A DNA stretch of 64,000 bases. It comes from Chryseobacterium gleum. Lineage in GTDB: Bacteria > Bacteroidota > Bacteroidia > Flavobacteriales > Weeksellaceae. Both the position numbers and the translations under genes were made by a program. A model generated the notes under the pieces. That model saw only the letters and a program-made list of their open reading frames with translations, made no database searches and was not told the DNA's origin. The stretch covers positions 3,224,001 to 3,288,000 of the forward strand of contig NZ_LR134289.1 of NCBI RefSeq assembly GCF_900636535.1, written 5' to 3'. Shown one piece after another: positions 9,224 through 18,150 of the stretch (its first letter is position 1; each line of letters starts with the position of its first letter).

Positions 9224-9676
9224 ATGAAGAACTTTAGTTGGGGACACGGTGTTGTAATTGCATTACTTGCATTCATAGTTTTTATATTATCCATGATGTT
9301 CCTGTTTCCGAACGGACAGAAGAATTCGGAAATGGTAACCGATAATTATTATGAAGAGGAATTAAAATACCAGGATGTAATTGATGCGAAGAAAAAAGCT
9401 GACGAATTACAGGAAAAACCTGTTTACAGCCAGGATACCAAAGGAATTAAAATTACTTTCCCAAAAGATTATAACAACTCTAATACTACGGTAAAATTTG
9501 TTTTAAACAGAACCGACGACCAGAATTTAGATATCAAAAAATCTGTACAGCTTGACGCCGCGCAGTCTTTCACAATTCCTGCACAGGTATTGAAAGTAGG
9601 AAATTATACATTAAGACTGAGCTGGACGAAAGAAAAAACAGACTACAGAATGGATTATGACGTGATATGGAAATAG
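9224..9676 (+). CDS. ccoH: CcoH (FixH), cbb3 oxidase assembly protein
   Basis: A 150-residue protein with one N-terminal membrane helix (about 8-28) and the FixH signature YYEEELKYQDVIDAKKKADE, followed by a periplasmic beta-sandwich-like region. FixH-type proteins act in late assembly of cbb3 oxidase. It follows ccoG by 12 bp. Its last codons overlap the next gene by 10 bp (ATGGAAATAG), which suggests translational coupling. Confidence 0.9.
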   Translation: MKNFSWGHGVVIALLAFIVFILSMMFLFPNGQKNSEMVTDNYYEEELKYQDVIDAKKKADELQEKPVYSQDTKGIKITFPKDYNNSNTTVKFVLNRTDDQNLDIKKSVQLDAAQSFTIPAQVLKVGNYTLRLSWTKEKTDYRMDYDVIWK

Positions 9677-10392
9677 GACTTATTGTGTCGGCTATTGCAT
9701 TAGGCTTTGCTTCCGGTTTTCATTGTATCGGAATGTGCGGACCTATTGCTTTATCGATGGGATTAACCAAAAAACAGGCTGCCAATTTCTACCTTCAGAA
9801 CCTTACCTATCAGTTCGGAAGAATTTTCACCTATTCATTATTAGGTGCGCTTCTGGGGATCATCGGACAAGGATTTGAAATGGCAGGCTTTCAGAAATAT
9901 CTGACCATTACTGCCGGAGTCCTTCTGATCATTATGGCTGTATTTTCATTTGGAGGAAAAGATTTTGCTTCAAAGATTCCTTTTCTTTCTAAATTCCTGT
10001 ACAGCGTAAAAATGAATCTGGGAAGACTTCTTCAGAAGGCAGATTACCGTTCGAGATTTACTACAGGGCTTCTTAATGGATTCTTACCGTGCGGAATGGT
10101 CTATATGGCCCTTACCGCCAGCCTTGCGGGAGGAGGAATATGGCAGGGAGCGTTATATATGGCTTTATTCGGATTAGGAACCCTTCCCTTTATGTTTGCC
10201 ATTGTTCTGGTCGGAAATCTTATGAATCAGGCCTTCAGGATAAAAGTTTTGAAAGCTGTTCCGGTAATTATGATTATTCTTGGAGGATTATTCATTCTGA
10301 GAGGTCTTGAACTGGGAATTCCTTACGTTTCTCCGAAAGCAGAAGCCATGACAATTGTTAAAGATCCCAACGGAACTGTTAACTGCCATTAA
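9667..10392 (+). CDS. SafE/TauE-type (UreH-like domain) membrane protein of the cco locus
   Basis: A 241-residue integral membrane protein with about six helices. It begins with the typical motif GFASGFHCIGMCGPIALSMG and has a second half-repeat GLLNGFLPCGMVYMALTAS. Each half carries a cysteine next to a glycine or proline, as in members that handle metals. Such proteins are often annotated as sulfite exporter or cytochrome biogenesis proteins and are regular partners of CcoG/CcoH in Bacteroidota. A role in copper delivery or cbb3 maturation is inferred from position. It overlaps ccoH. Confidence 0.85.
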   Translation: MEIGLIVSAIALGFASGFHCIGMCGPIALSMGLTKKQAANFYLQNLTYQFGRIFTYSLLGALLGIIGQGFEMAGFQKYLTITAGVLLIIMAVFSFGGKDFASKIPFLSKFLYSVKMNLGRLLQKADYRSRFTTGLLNGFLPCGMVYMALTASLAGGGIWQGALYMALFGLGTLPFMFAIVLVGNLMNQAFRIKVLKAVPVIMIILGGLFILRGLELGIPYVSPKAEAMTIVKDPNGTVNCH

Positions 10393-10411
10393 ATTTGTAT
10401 TTACATAAACC

Positions 10412-11149
10412 ATGAAGAAAACTGTTGTCTTATTTTTAATAAGCCTTTTTATGCTGCAATCCTGCAGTGTGAATTCTGAAATTGTCTATCATAGGGATGC
10501 CGCTTCTACTTCTGTTACTGATATCGATACGAGGGAGTTTATGGCAGAAATGATGGCTATGACGCCGGATTCGCTGAAACAAAAAGAATTTGAAGAAGTG
10601 GATAAACTTCCAACTGTCTGGACAAGTATGTATGATCTTGCCAAAAAAGAAGGAAAATTAAAAACTGAAAATCCGGATTCAGTGAGGATCATGAAAAAAA
10701 TCTTCATGAAATCTGCAAAAGAAAACAACAAACTGGCAGGATTTTCTTTTAAAATGGAACACTTTGCTCCGGACGATTATAAAGCACTGAAAAACTTTAC
10801 CAAAACTGAAAAAATTCCTCTGGATCAAAATATTTATAACAGCTGGGACGGAAAAACCCTCACCATTGATACTGAAAATTTAAATTTAAAAAGTATTGAA
10901 GAAGCTATCAAGACCAAAAGCTCAAAGGAAGAAGCTGAAAAAATAGCAGGTATGATGGTCATGTTTTTCAAAGAGATCGGTACTACCTTAAAATTTGAGA
11001 ATCCTATAAAATCAATTTCAGGAAAGCATGACTGGGTGAAGCAGATTGATGATCATTCCATAAGAATAGAATATGATCTGAAAGCCATTTATGATAAGAA
11101 TACAAAACTTAAAAACGCTGATAAAAAGATTATTATCGTTACAGAATAA
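10412..11149 (+). CDS. Hypothetical lipoprotein at the end of the cco locus
   Basis: A 245-residue predicted lipoprotein. The N-terminus MKKTVVLFLISLFMLQSCS has a clear lipobox with cysteine 18. The rest is a soluble, lysine- and glutamate-rich domain without a family I recognise. It starts 19 bp after the membrane-protein gene and is followed at once by a terminator, so it is probably the last gene of the operon. Nothing in the sequence ties it directly to respiration. Confidence 0.8.
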   Translation: MKKTVVLFLISLFMLQSCSVNSEIVYHRDAASTSVTDIDTREFMAEMMAMTPDSLKQKEFEEVDKLPTVWTSMYDLAKKEGKLKTENPDSVRIMKKIFMKSAKENNKLAGFSFKMEHFAPDDYKALKNFTKTEKIPLDQNIYNSWDGKTLTIDTENLNLKSIEEAIKTKSSKEEAEKIAGMMVMFFKEIGTTLKFENPIKSISGKHDWVKQIDDHSIRIEYDLKAIYDKNTKLKNADKKIIIVTE

Positions 11150-11152
11150 AGT

Positions 11153-11180
11153 AAAAACCACCGGATTCCGGTGGTTTTTT
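11153..11180. terminator. Bidirectional terminator between the cco locus and serS
   Basis: A perfect 12-bp stem (11153-11164 with 11168-11179, loop ATT) is flanked by A residues on the left and T residues on the right. It can end transcription from both converging sides. Confidence 0.92.
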
Positions 11181-11206
11181 ATTATATATTCAATCAGAAG
11201 ATTTGT

Positions 11207-12475
11207 TTAGTTAATCACATCAAATCTTGCATATTCAGCAATCTTCTTTGGAAGCTTAATTCCATCTGCTGTCTGGTTGTTTTCCAGCAATGCTGCCATA
11301 ATTCTTGGTAATGCCATTGCAGAACCGTTTAATGTATGTACCAATTGAGATTTACCATCAGCTTTGTAGCGGCACTTCAACCTGTTGGCCTGGAAGGTTT
11401 CAAAGTTAGACACAGAGCTTACTTCCAGCCACATTTCCTGAGCTGCACTCCATACTTCAAAGTCATACGTCATTGCAGAGGCAAAACCTGTATCACCACC
11501 ACAAAGTCTTAATACTCTGAACGGAAGCTCAAGATCTGTAAGAATTTCTTTGATGTGTTCTACCATTTCTTCCAGCACAGCATAAGAATTTTCCGGTTTC
11601 TCAATTCTTACAATTTCTACCTTTTCGAACTGGTGAAGACGGTTCAATCCTCTTACGTGGGCTCCGTAACTTCCCGCTTCTCTTCTATAGCATTGAGAGA
11701 ATGCTGTATTTTTAACCGGAAGATCTTTTTCATCAAAAAGAACATCACGGTAAAGGTTGGTTACCGGAACTTCAGCCGTAGGAATCAAATATAATTTATC
11801 TTCGTTGATATAATACATCTGTCCTTCTTTATCCGGCAGCTGTCCGGTTCCAAAACCTGAAGCCTCATTCACAACGTGAGGAGGATTCACTTCTGTATAG
11901 CCTTTCTCTACGTTTTTATCCAGGAAATACTGAACCAGAGCTCTCTGTAATCTTGCTCCTTTTCCTAAATAAACAGGGAAACCTGCTCCGGCAATTTTAA
12001 CTCCCAGTTCAAAATCGATAAGATTATATTTTTTTGCCAGTTCCCAGTGTGGAATTGCTCCTTCACCAAGCCCTTCTACAGGATGAGACTGGAAAATGAT
12101 TTCATTGTCATCAGCTGAAGCACCGCTTTTTACCAATGCATTTGGAATGTTTGGAAGCTGGTACAGGATATTCAGTAAGTCGTTTTCCTTTACTTCCAAC
12201 TGAGATTTCAATTCTGAGCTCGATTCTTTGTACTGTGCTGTTTTAGATTTTGCCGATTCCGCTTCTTCTTTTTTCCCTTCTTTCATCAAAAGTCCGATTT
12301 CTTTCGAAATTTTGTTGATTTCGGAAAGCTGGGAATCTAGTTCAAACTGGATTCTTTTTCTTTCGTCGTCGGCAGCGATAGCCTCGTCTACCAACTCAAG
12401 ATTTTTGAATTGTCTTTTCTTAAGACCTTCTAAAACGCGTTCCTTATTGTCGCGCAAAAAATTGACTTGTAACAT
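11207..12475 (-). CDS. serS: Seryl-tRNA synthetase
   Basis: SerS charges tRNA-Ser with serine in the cytoplasm. The protein has 422 residues, the usual length. The N-terminal 110 residues form the long antiparallel coiled coil that grips the tRNA long arm (ERKRIQFELDSQLSEINKIS). The class II catalytic core follows with motif 2 in AFSQCYRREAGSYG and motif 3 near the C-terminus (NGSAMALPRIMAALLENNQ). The start MLQVNFLRDNKERV is typical. A hairpin-forming leader lies upstream. Confidence 0.97.
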   Translation of the reverse strand: MLQVNFLRDNKERVLEGLKKRQFKNLELVDEAIAADDERKRIQFELDSQLSEINKISKEIGLLMKEGKKEEAESAKSKTAQYKESSSELKSQLEVKENDLLNILYQLPNIPNALVKSGASADDNEIIFQSHPVEGLGEGAIPHWELAKKYNLIDFELGVKIAGAGFPVYLGKGARLQRALVQYFLDKNVEKGYTEVNPPHVVNEASGFGTGQLPDKEGQMYYINEDKLYLIPTAEVPVTNLYRDVLFDEKDLPVKNTAFSQCYRREAGSYGAHVRGLNRLHQFEKVEIVRIEKPENSYAVLEEMVEHIKEILTDLELPFRVLRLCGGDTGFASAMTYDFEVWSAAQEMWLEVSSVSNFETFQANRLKCRYKADGKSQLVHTLNGSAMALPRIMAALLENNQTADGIKLPKKIAEYARFDVIN

Positions 12476-12501
12476 TTTATTTAGATGTTAAATATTAGAT
12501 G

Positions 12502-12537
12502 GTTAGCTTACAATCAGCTAACACTTGTACAAATTTA
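12502..12537 (-). promoter_or_regulatory. serS leader: -7 element and inverted repeat
   Basis: On the minus strand TAAATTTG (12537-12530) matches TAnnTTTG about 55 nt before the serS ATG. Downstream of it, GTTAGCT (12502-12508) pairs with AGCTAAC (12516-12522) around a 7-nt loop, so the serS message would start with a small hairpin. No TTG is seen at the -33 distance. Confidence 0.4.
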
Positions 12538-12541
12538 AAAA

Positions 12542-13060
12542 TTATTTTGTGATCGTAACGGTATTTATCGAAGTAGGAGCATCTGCATCTTTTGAAAACA
12601 CCACGTTTCCGTTATACAATACTTTTGAAACCTGAAATACGGTAGGTGTATTACGATATTGAACCTCCAGCGTGCCTATAACATTATCATTTACATTAGT
12701 ATTTTTTGTAAACGTCATCTGCATCCTGGAATAGTAAGAGGTACCTGTTCCCGGATTATCAGGGCTTATAGAGTCCAGACGTCTTCTTTTGGCACCTGCC
12801 AGATATTCCATATAAAACACTGAATCTGTAGTCATTTTCAATGGAATGCTTACCGGAGAATTATCTTTGGCCCCAAAAATATCATTGACGGAAAATCCTG
12901 TATAAGATCCTGCTTTCTTACTGTTCAGCAAATCCTGCCCGGCACTGTTCCTCATGTATATATTCAGTACCTGATCTATTCTCTGCAAAGAATCATCATC
13001 ACTTTTGCAACTTATGAGTGCAAAAACCGCAACAAGTATACTCCAAAAATATTTCATCAT
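12542..13060 (-). CDS. Hypothetical lipoprotein
   Basis: A 172-residue predicted lipoprotein. The N-terminus MMKYFWSILVAVFALISCKS ends in a lipobox with cysteine 18. The mature part is probably beta-rich, with alternating polar and hydrophobic stretches, and has no motif that I recognise. It lies downstream of asnB on the same strand, 38 bp away, and may be the last gene of the polysaccharide set, although nothing in it points to that role. Either of the two initial methionines could be the start. Confidence 0.75.
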   Translation of the reverse strand: MMKYFWSILVAVFALISCKSDDDSLQRIDQVLNIYMRNSAGQDLLNSKKAGSYTGFSVNDIFGAKDNSPVSIPLKMTTDSVFYMEYLAGAKRRRLDSISPDNPGTGTSYYSRMQMTFTKNTNVNDNVIGTLEVQYRNTPTVFQVSKVLYNGNVVFSKDADAPTSINTVTITK

Positions 13061-13098
13061 AGCTACAAAGGTAAAATATTAATCTTTAGGCACCTTCT

Positions 13099-14994
13099 TT
13101 ATTTTTCAAAATATTTCTGATACCATAGCTCAAAAGTAACCAGCTGCCATATTTTCACCCAATCATACTCATGTTCCTGGTGATTCCACCATTCGTCAAT
13201 CACTGCAGCATTAAAGAAATTTCTCCTTTTTAAGCTTTCAAGATTTTCAACGATAAAGTCTCTTACTTTTTTTTCGTTTTTAATGAAATAATTGACAGGA
13301 AATGAAAATCCTTTTTTAGGCATATTCAAAACTGATTCCGGAAGATATTTTTTTGCAGTTTTACGTAATAAAGGTTTATTCTGAGCTCCATTAAATCTGA
13401 TGTTCTCCGGCAGTGCCGCTACATAATCTATCAGGCTGTTGCTCAGATAAGGATAACGAAATTCAACACTGTATTTCATGGCACTCAGGTCATCACGGAA
13501 AACATGATGGGATGAAAGCGAGTATTTCATATCATATTCAAAATAACCGGAATAGTTTTTTGTTTCCGAAAGATGATATTTTGAAAGATCCGGATCAATT
13601 GTATTATAAATTTCCTGTTTTATGACACTTTTAACTTCTAAAGGCCTCATACTGATCTGGCTCTGCCTGAAAAAATCAAACATATTATCCTGAGAAAAAT
13701 AGTTTTTTAAGCGCTGTGAAAACTTGTCTTTTGTAAAAATGAAAGGGTTTATACAATTAAAATTTCTCATGAAAAGCCATCTGTTGAGCTTTAGTGTATG
13801 GGAATAGCCTGCAAAAAGCTCATCGGCACCATTTCCGCTCAGTAAGACCTTAAAATTTTTATCGTGTGCATATTTTGCCGCATTGATTAACACTTCAAAA
13901 CTGCTGTAGGGTTCTTCAAAATGCTGGATATTTTCTTTAAGATGTTCAAGCGCTTCTTCATCACTCACTTCTTTCACCTCATGTGAAACACCAAAGTGTT
14001 GAGCAGCTAAAGCCGCATTTTTCACTTCTTCTTCTGAAAACGGATATGATATGGTGTAGGCGTTAATATCGGCATTGTAAGATTTTGATTTATAGGCAAT
14101 TAATGTAGAATCTATTCCTCCACTCATCATCACGGCTACAGGAACATCTGCATATAATTGTTCTGATATGCTTTCGGAAAGAAGCTTATCTATCTTTTTT
14201 ACAGCTTCTTCTTCAGAAATATTCTCAGAAGGTAGAGGCAGATTCCAGAACTTCTCTTTGGTGATGTTCTGATTCTTTAAATCAACCGTCATAAAAGAAG
14301 CCGGTTCCAGAGAAAAAATATGCTGAAAACAGGTTTGCGGAGCTAACGTGGTCTGAAAAAGGAAATTGGTATATACTCCATTCCAGTTGATTTCTGGCTT
14401 TACAAACTCATTTTTGAGTAATGCTTTTATTTCCGATGCCCAAACCAGCCCCTTTTCACTCTGATGATAAAATAAAGGTTTCATTCCTACCCTGTCTCTT
14501 GCCAGGATAAGTTTTTGCGAGATAAGATCCACAATACAAACAGCAAACATACCATCCAGCTTTTCAAAAACTGTAGTTCCCCACTCTTCATATGCCTTGA
14601 GAATAACTTCAGTATCAGAAGTACTTCGAAAAACATGCCCGAAACTTTCAAGTTCTTTCCTTAACTTTTTAAAATTATAAATCTCACCATTAAACGTAAT
14701 GATAATCTGTTCATTTTCTGACAGCATGGGCTGATGACCTTTTTCAGAAAGATCAATAATGGATAATCTACGGAAACCTAGAGCAATATCAGAATTCTCC
14801 TCTTTTAAAACCGGAAACTGTTCTTTAATTTTTTGTGTGGAATCATTCCCTGAAAAAGAAACTCCCTCTCCGTTACTATACATCCAGAATCCTTCATCAT
14901 CCGGCCCGCGGTGTCTGATGGCCTGATTCATTTCCAGAATATTTGTAGAGGAAATACTTTTATGAAATGAATAATAACCGCTGATTCCGCACAT
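13099..14994 (-). CDS. asnB: Glutamine-hydrolysing asparagine synthase (AsnB family)
   Basis: AsnB makes asparagine from aspartate, ATP and glutamine-derived ammonia. The protein has 631 residues. It starts MCGISGYYSF, with Cys2 as the glutaminase nucleophile. The class II amidotransferase domain covers about residues 2-210 (RHRGPDDEG, FNGEIYNF). The synthetase domain has the pyrophosphate loop MSGGIDSTLIAY near residue 290 and LLSGNGADELFAGY. Because it sits behind a flippase and a glycosyltransferase, it may amidate a surface sugar or its precursor rather than supply free asparagine, as AsnB homologues often do in polysaccharide loci. This is inferred from context. Confidence 0.92.
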   Translation of the reverse strand: MCGISGYYSFHKSISSTNILEMNQAIRHRGPDDEGFWMYSNGEGVSFSGNDSTQKIKEQFPVLKEENSDIALGFRRLSIIDLSEKGHQPMLSENEQIIITFNGEIYNFKKLRKELESFGHVFRSTSDTEVILKAYEEWGTTVFEKLDGMFAVCIVDLISQKLILARDRVGMKPLFYHQSEKGLVWASEIKALLKNEFVKPEINWNGVYTNFLFQTTLAPQTCFQHIFSLEPASFMTVDLKNQNITKEKFWNLPLPSENISEEEAVKKIDKLLSESISEQLYADVPVAVMMSGGIDSTLIAYKSKSYNADINAYTISYPFSEEEVKNAALAAQHFGVSHEVKEVSDEEALEHLKENIQHFEEPYSSFEVLINAAKYAHDKNFKVLLSGNGADELFAGYSHTLKLNRWLFMRNFNCINPFIFTKDKFSQRLKNYFSQDNMFDFFRQSQISMRPLEVKSVIKQEIYNTIDPDLSKYHLSETKNYSGYFEYDMKYSLSSHHVFRDDLSAMKYSVEFRYPYLSNSLIDYVAALPENIRFNGAQNKPLLRKTAKKYLPESVLNMPKKGFSFPVNYFIKNEKKVRDFIVENLESLKRRNFFNAAVIDEWWNHQEHEYDWVKIWQLVTFELWYQKYFEK

Positions 14995-15060
14995 AGTAAA
15001 GAGTTAATAGATTTGTAAAAATAGGAAAATGACTTTATTTTATAGATGTGCCGGAAGTAA

Positions 15061-16314
15061 TTATTTCTTTAAAAATTTTTGCTTTAAAAGCTGTACTTCC
15101 TCTTTTGAAATCATATAGTCTTTCAAAATAAACGGAGTTGAACTATAAAATTTCATGAACAACAGCAAGGCTGAAACAAAATAGGATGATGTAGTTGCTA
15201 TACAGGCTCCCAAAATTCCCCATCTGGGTATCATTATGAAAGACAGTACAACGGTAACCGCCAGACCTGCAATCGATTTGATATTGAGAATCTTTAAATC
15301 TCTCATACCTGAAAAGTAATGTCCCACCATATCACTTACCGCAATGGCAAAAATTCCCGGTGATAAAAGAAGCATTATTTCTTTGGTATCTCTGAATTCT
15401 TTCCCGAAAATAAATTCGTAAACCTGAGACGGTATGATCATGATTCCCAGTACAAAACCTATCATCAGAAAAAAAGTCAGCTTTAAAGATTCTTTAGTCT
15501 TTCCTATAGATTCTTCCCTGCTTTTGCAATTGACTACATCTGAGTATAAAATCACAGCGATACTGCGGGTAATGGTCCATATAGCTTCTGAAAAAGTAAC
15601 TCCTATGGAAAAAATCCCTACGCTGGCAATGCCTTCAAAATGTTCAAGAAAATAAAATGAAAGTCTGTAATTGAGAAACTGAACAAAAGCGCTCAACTGG
15701 GTTTTCCAGCCATATTCAAACATATTCCTACCTACATCTTTACAGAATGTTATTTCGGAAATCTTACACTTTTTAATAATCTGAAAAAAACTGGTCAGGA
15801 AAAGAAGTGCCAGGCAACCCATCTGGGCGAGAAAATATACAGATACATCTTTCTTTCCGAACAGATAAACCAATATTCCAATAAATACAATATGTACAAG
15901 TTGCTGCAGAACAGTATACACATTGAACTTTTTAATATCCTGTGTGCCAATAAATAAACTGATATTCGTAGATAAAAGTGAAGAAAACACTGAAATCCCG
16001 ATAAGATAGAAAAGATATTCACCCTGAATAGAAGCCAGACTGAATAAAAAAGGGATTAAAAGTCCTGTCAGAACCGACCAGAGATAAGCATAGAGTAAAA
16101 CTTTTTCTATTTTAAATCTTGAAGCAAAATAAGAAGCACTGCTTCCTGAAAAAATATTACTGAAGAAACTCACTGCAGCTGCATTGGCAGTTACAATGGA
16201 AATAGTTCCCTTACCCTCACTTCCCCACATATTCGTAGAATAGATCACCAGTCCGAAACTGAGGATCAGAATAAGAAAACGTGAGACAAATGTTTTAATG
16301 ATAGTAAGCTGCAT
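15061..16314 (-). CDS. Polysaccharide flippase (Wzx-like, MOP superfamily)
   Basis: A 417-residue integral membrane protein with about 12 predicted helices, the length and hydrophobicity of Wzx/RfbX O-unit flippases. The N-terminus TIIKTFVSRFLILILSFGLV and the segment NMWGSEGKGTISIVTANAA resemble polysaccharide biosynthesis family transporters. It would turn lipid-linked sugar units across the inner membrane. The stop of the upstream glycosyltransferase is 5 bp from its start, so the two are cotranscribed. The substrate cannot be told from sequence. Confidence 0.85.
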   Translation of the reverse strand: MQLTIIKTFVSRFLILILSFGLVIYSTNMWGSEGKGTISIVTANAAAVSFFSNIFSGSSASYFASRFKIEKVLLYAYLWSVLTGLLIPFLFSLASIQGEYLFYLIGISVFSSLLSTNISLFIGTQDIKKFNVYTVLQQLVHIVFIGILVYLFGKKDVSVYFLAQMGCLALLFLTSFFQIIKKCKISEITFCKDVGRNMFEYGWKTQLSAFVQFLNYRLSFYFLEHFEGIASVGIFSIGVTFSEAIWTITRSIAVILYSDVVNCKSREESIGKTKESLKLTFFLMIGFVLGIMIIPSQVYEFIFGKEFRDTKEIMLLLSPGIFAIAVSDMVGHYFSGMRDLKILNIKSIAGLAVTVVLSFIMIPRWGILGACIATTSSYFVSALLLFMKFYSSTPFILKDYMISKEEVQLLKQKFLKK

Positions 16315-16319
16315 GATGA

Positions 16320-17453
16320 TTATTTATCAATGGATTTTTTCACAAAATCAACGAAGGAATCTTTTATCATCTCCCAATTATATTTTTCTTTAAATTCTTT
16401 TCCAGCATTGAGCGCATGAGCGTGATACAACTCAGGATTCATGATATAATTAATAATAATATCTGAAATCCCATCAGCATCATGAGGATTTACGAGACTT
16501 CCAAAAGAAAGCTCCCCCATATGTTTCCGTATCCCTTTCAGATTTGAATACATTACCGGTTTTCCCGCTCCCATAAAATAAAACAGCTTTATCGGCAGAG
16601 AATGGTTGTTTTCAAAGTTGATTTCCCGAAGATCAAAACAAATGTCTGCATCAGCCAATTCTTCTGTAAACTGTTCAAAAGCCGTTGGTTTTCTGATCTC
16701 AATATCATCGAAAGTATATTTCTTCAACAATGAGGAAAAATAAAGCTTATCATTTTCTTCTCCAGCGGACCCGATAATCAGGATTCTGATATGAAGTGAA
16801 GAAGCTTTCTGACGAAGTTTATTTACAGCCTTAAAAAAGTTATCAATCCCTTTATCTTTAGAAATCTGACCGGTATAGCAAAGGGTAATTCTACCCGATT
16901 CAAGTTGTTTAACACTTTCTCTGATGTAAAGAGCATCCGGGTAATAAGGAAGAATCATCTGTTTTTTAAATCCGAAAAAATAGGCTAAAGGGAATTTCTT
17001 GGTTGCTTCACCAAAAATAAAATGAGTACCTAAAAAACCTGCATACAACTGCACAAGAGAAAACTTTACAGCCTGAAAAATTTTAACAGGAAAACGGTAC
17101 TTTCTGAGCATAGACATGGAAGGATACCATTCTGTAACATCATAAATACAAACCGCTTTAAACTGTTTTACAAATTTCCTTACTGCTACCACTGCAAGGG
17201 GTTCGGAGCAAATGATGCATTGAGGCTGAAACGTATGGCAAACCTTCCTGAAAGTTTCCATTTTTTTTTCAATACTTTCTTCCAGCACATCGTAAGATTC
17301 TATGTCAATGCCATCAATAATACCGTTGTAACGCGTATATAAACTACATATTTTTACTTCAAACCCCTCATCTCTAAGAGCCTTTGCCTGATGATAGAAA
17401 ATACGGTCATCATTGTAATTATGGGATGTTGTTAAAAAAAGTACTTTAGGCAT
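16320..17453 (-). CDS. Glycosyltransferase, GT-B fold (GT4-like)
   Basis: A 377-residue cytoplasmic or membrane-associated glycosyltransferase. The N-terminal Rossmann domain begins MPKVLFLTTSHNYNDDRIFY. The C-terminal nucleotide-sugar domain has LCYTGQISKDKGIDNFFKAV near residue 200 and the segment SLPIKLFYFMGAGKPVMYSN, equivalent to the conserved glutamate-lysine region of GT4 enzymes. Donor and acceptor are unknown. It is the first gene of the set glycosyltransferase, flippase, asnB, and probably adds a sugar to a surface polysaccharide. A TATCTTTG element lies at 17482-17475, upstream of the start. Confidence 0.87.
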   Translation of the reverse strand: MPKVLFLTTSHNYNDDRIFYHQAKALRDEGFEVKICSLYTRYNGIIDGIDIESYDVLEESIEKKMETFRKVCHTFQPQCIICSEPLAVVAVRKFVKQFKAVCIYDVTEWYPSMSMLRKYRFPVKIFQAVKFSLVQLYAGFLGTHFIFGEATKKFPLAYFFGFKKQMILPYYPDALYIRESVKQLESGRITLCYTGQISKDKGIDNFFKAVNKLRQKASSLHIRILIIGSAGEENDKLYFSSLLKKYTFDDIEIRKPTAFEQFTEELADADICFDLREINFENNHSLPIKLFYFMGAGKPVMYSNLKGIRKHMGELSFGSLVNPHDADGISDIIINYIMNPELYHAHALNAGKEFKEKYNWEMIKDSFVDFVKKSIDK

Positions 17454-17491
17454 TAGTTTCTACTCGAATCTACACAAAGATACATTAAAAC

Positions 17492-17519
17492 AAAAAAGTG
17501 GAAATATATTTTCCACTTT
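17492..17519 (-). terminator. Terminator after the 162-residue conserved protein gene
   Basis: A 10-bp stem (17495-17504 with 17510-17519, loop TATAT) is followed on the minus strand by six T residues. It separates the conserved gene from the polysaccharide set. Confidence 0.85.
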
Positions 17520-17552
17520 ATGATGATTCTGCTGTATTAAGCTTACAGCGTT

Positions 17553-18041
17553 TTATTTTATAGAGGCTGCCCAGCTTTTCTCTAAAGGAAGAAGGAAGTG
17601 GCTTAAAAAATCCAGATAAGTGTTCTTGGAGAAGTCAAAAACCTGAATATCGTCTGAAAGTTCTCCGTTTCTCAGTTTTGTTTTGAAATCCATTAATTTT
17701 AAAGTTTTTACTTCACCATTCTCCACAAAACTTGCTTTCATTCTGTCGAAAAGACCCAGCTGATATTCTTCATCAATTTCTCTCATTACTTTTCCTAGGG
17801 CATCAATGCTGCAACCTGAAGCCATTTCTTTTTCTTCATCTACGCAAACGATGATAAATTGATTTTTTTCAATTTTAAATGAAGAAGAAAGTGGTTTTCC
17901 ATGAGCCGCCCATGTTGCAAGGAAATCAAATAATTTCTCAGTAATGGCTTTTGCTTCTTTGGTTTCAAAAGGTCTTGAAGCCGGATATATAATGACTCTG
18001 TAGTCGTTGGTTTCTACAATATTAGATTCTTCGATTTTCAT
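17553..18041 (-). CDS. Conserved Bacteroidota protein, often misnamed ABC transporter ATPase
   Basis: A 162-residue soluble protein. It starts MKIEESNIVETNDYRVIIYP and contains ATWAAHGKPLSSSFKI and LDFLSHFLLPLEKSW. From memory, close relatives in Flavobacteriia lie near the Hdr-like iron-sulfur genes and are annotated ABC transporter ATPase. No Walker A, Walker B or ABC signature is present here, so that name is not supported. The function is unknown. Its genomic link to the iron-sulfur pair upstream, interrupted here by a membrane-protein gene, is the only clue. Confidence 0.8.
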   Translation of the reverse strand: MKIEESNIVETNDYRVIIYPASRPFETKEAKAITEKLFDFLATWAAHGKPLSSSFKIEKNQFIIVCVDEEKEMASGCSIDALGKVMREIDEEYQLGLFDRMKASFVENGEVKTLKLMDFKTKLRNGELSDDIQVFDFSKNTYLDFLSHFLLPLEKSWAASIK

Positions 18042-18150
18042 AATGTAAATATTTATTTATCAGAATATTAAAATCAATTTCAAATGCTCATCACTGAGTA
18101 AGATATTGTTTTACTATTGATTTTAAATCCTTATTATCTTAAAGGCAAAA

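Noticed and set aside
17553..18041. ABC transporter ATPase, a name used for relatives of this protein
   Set aside because: No Walker A, Walker B or LSGGQ-type signature is present in the 162 residues.
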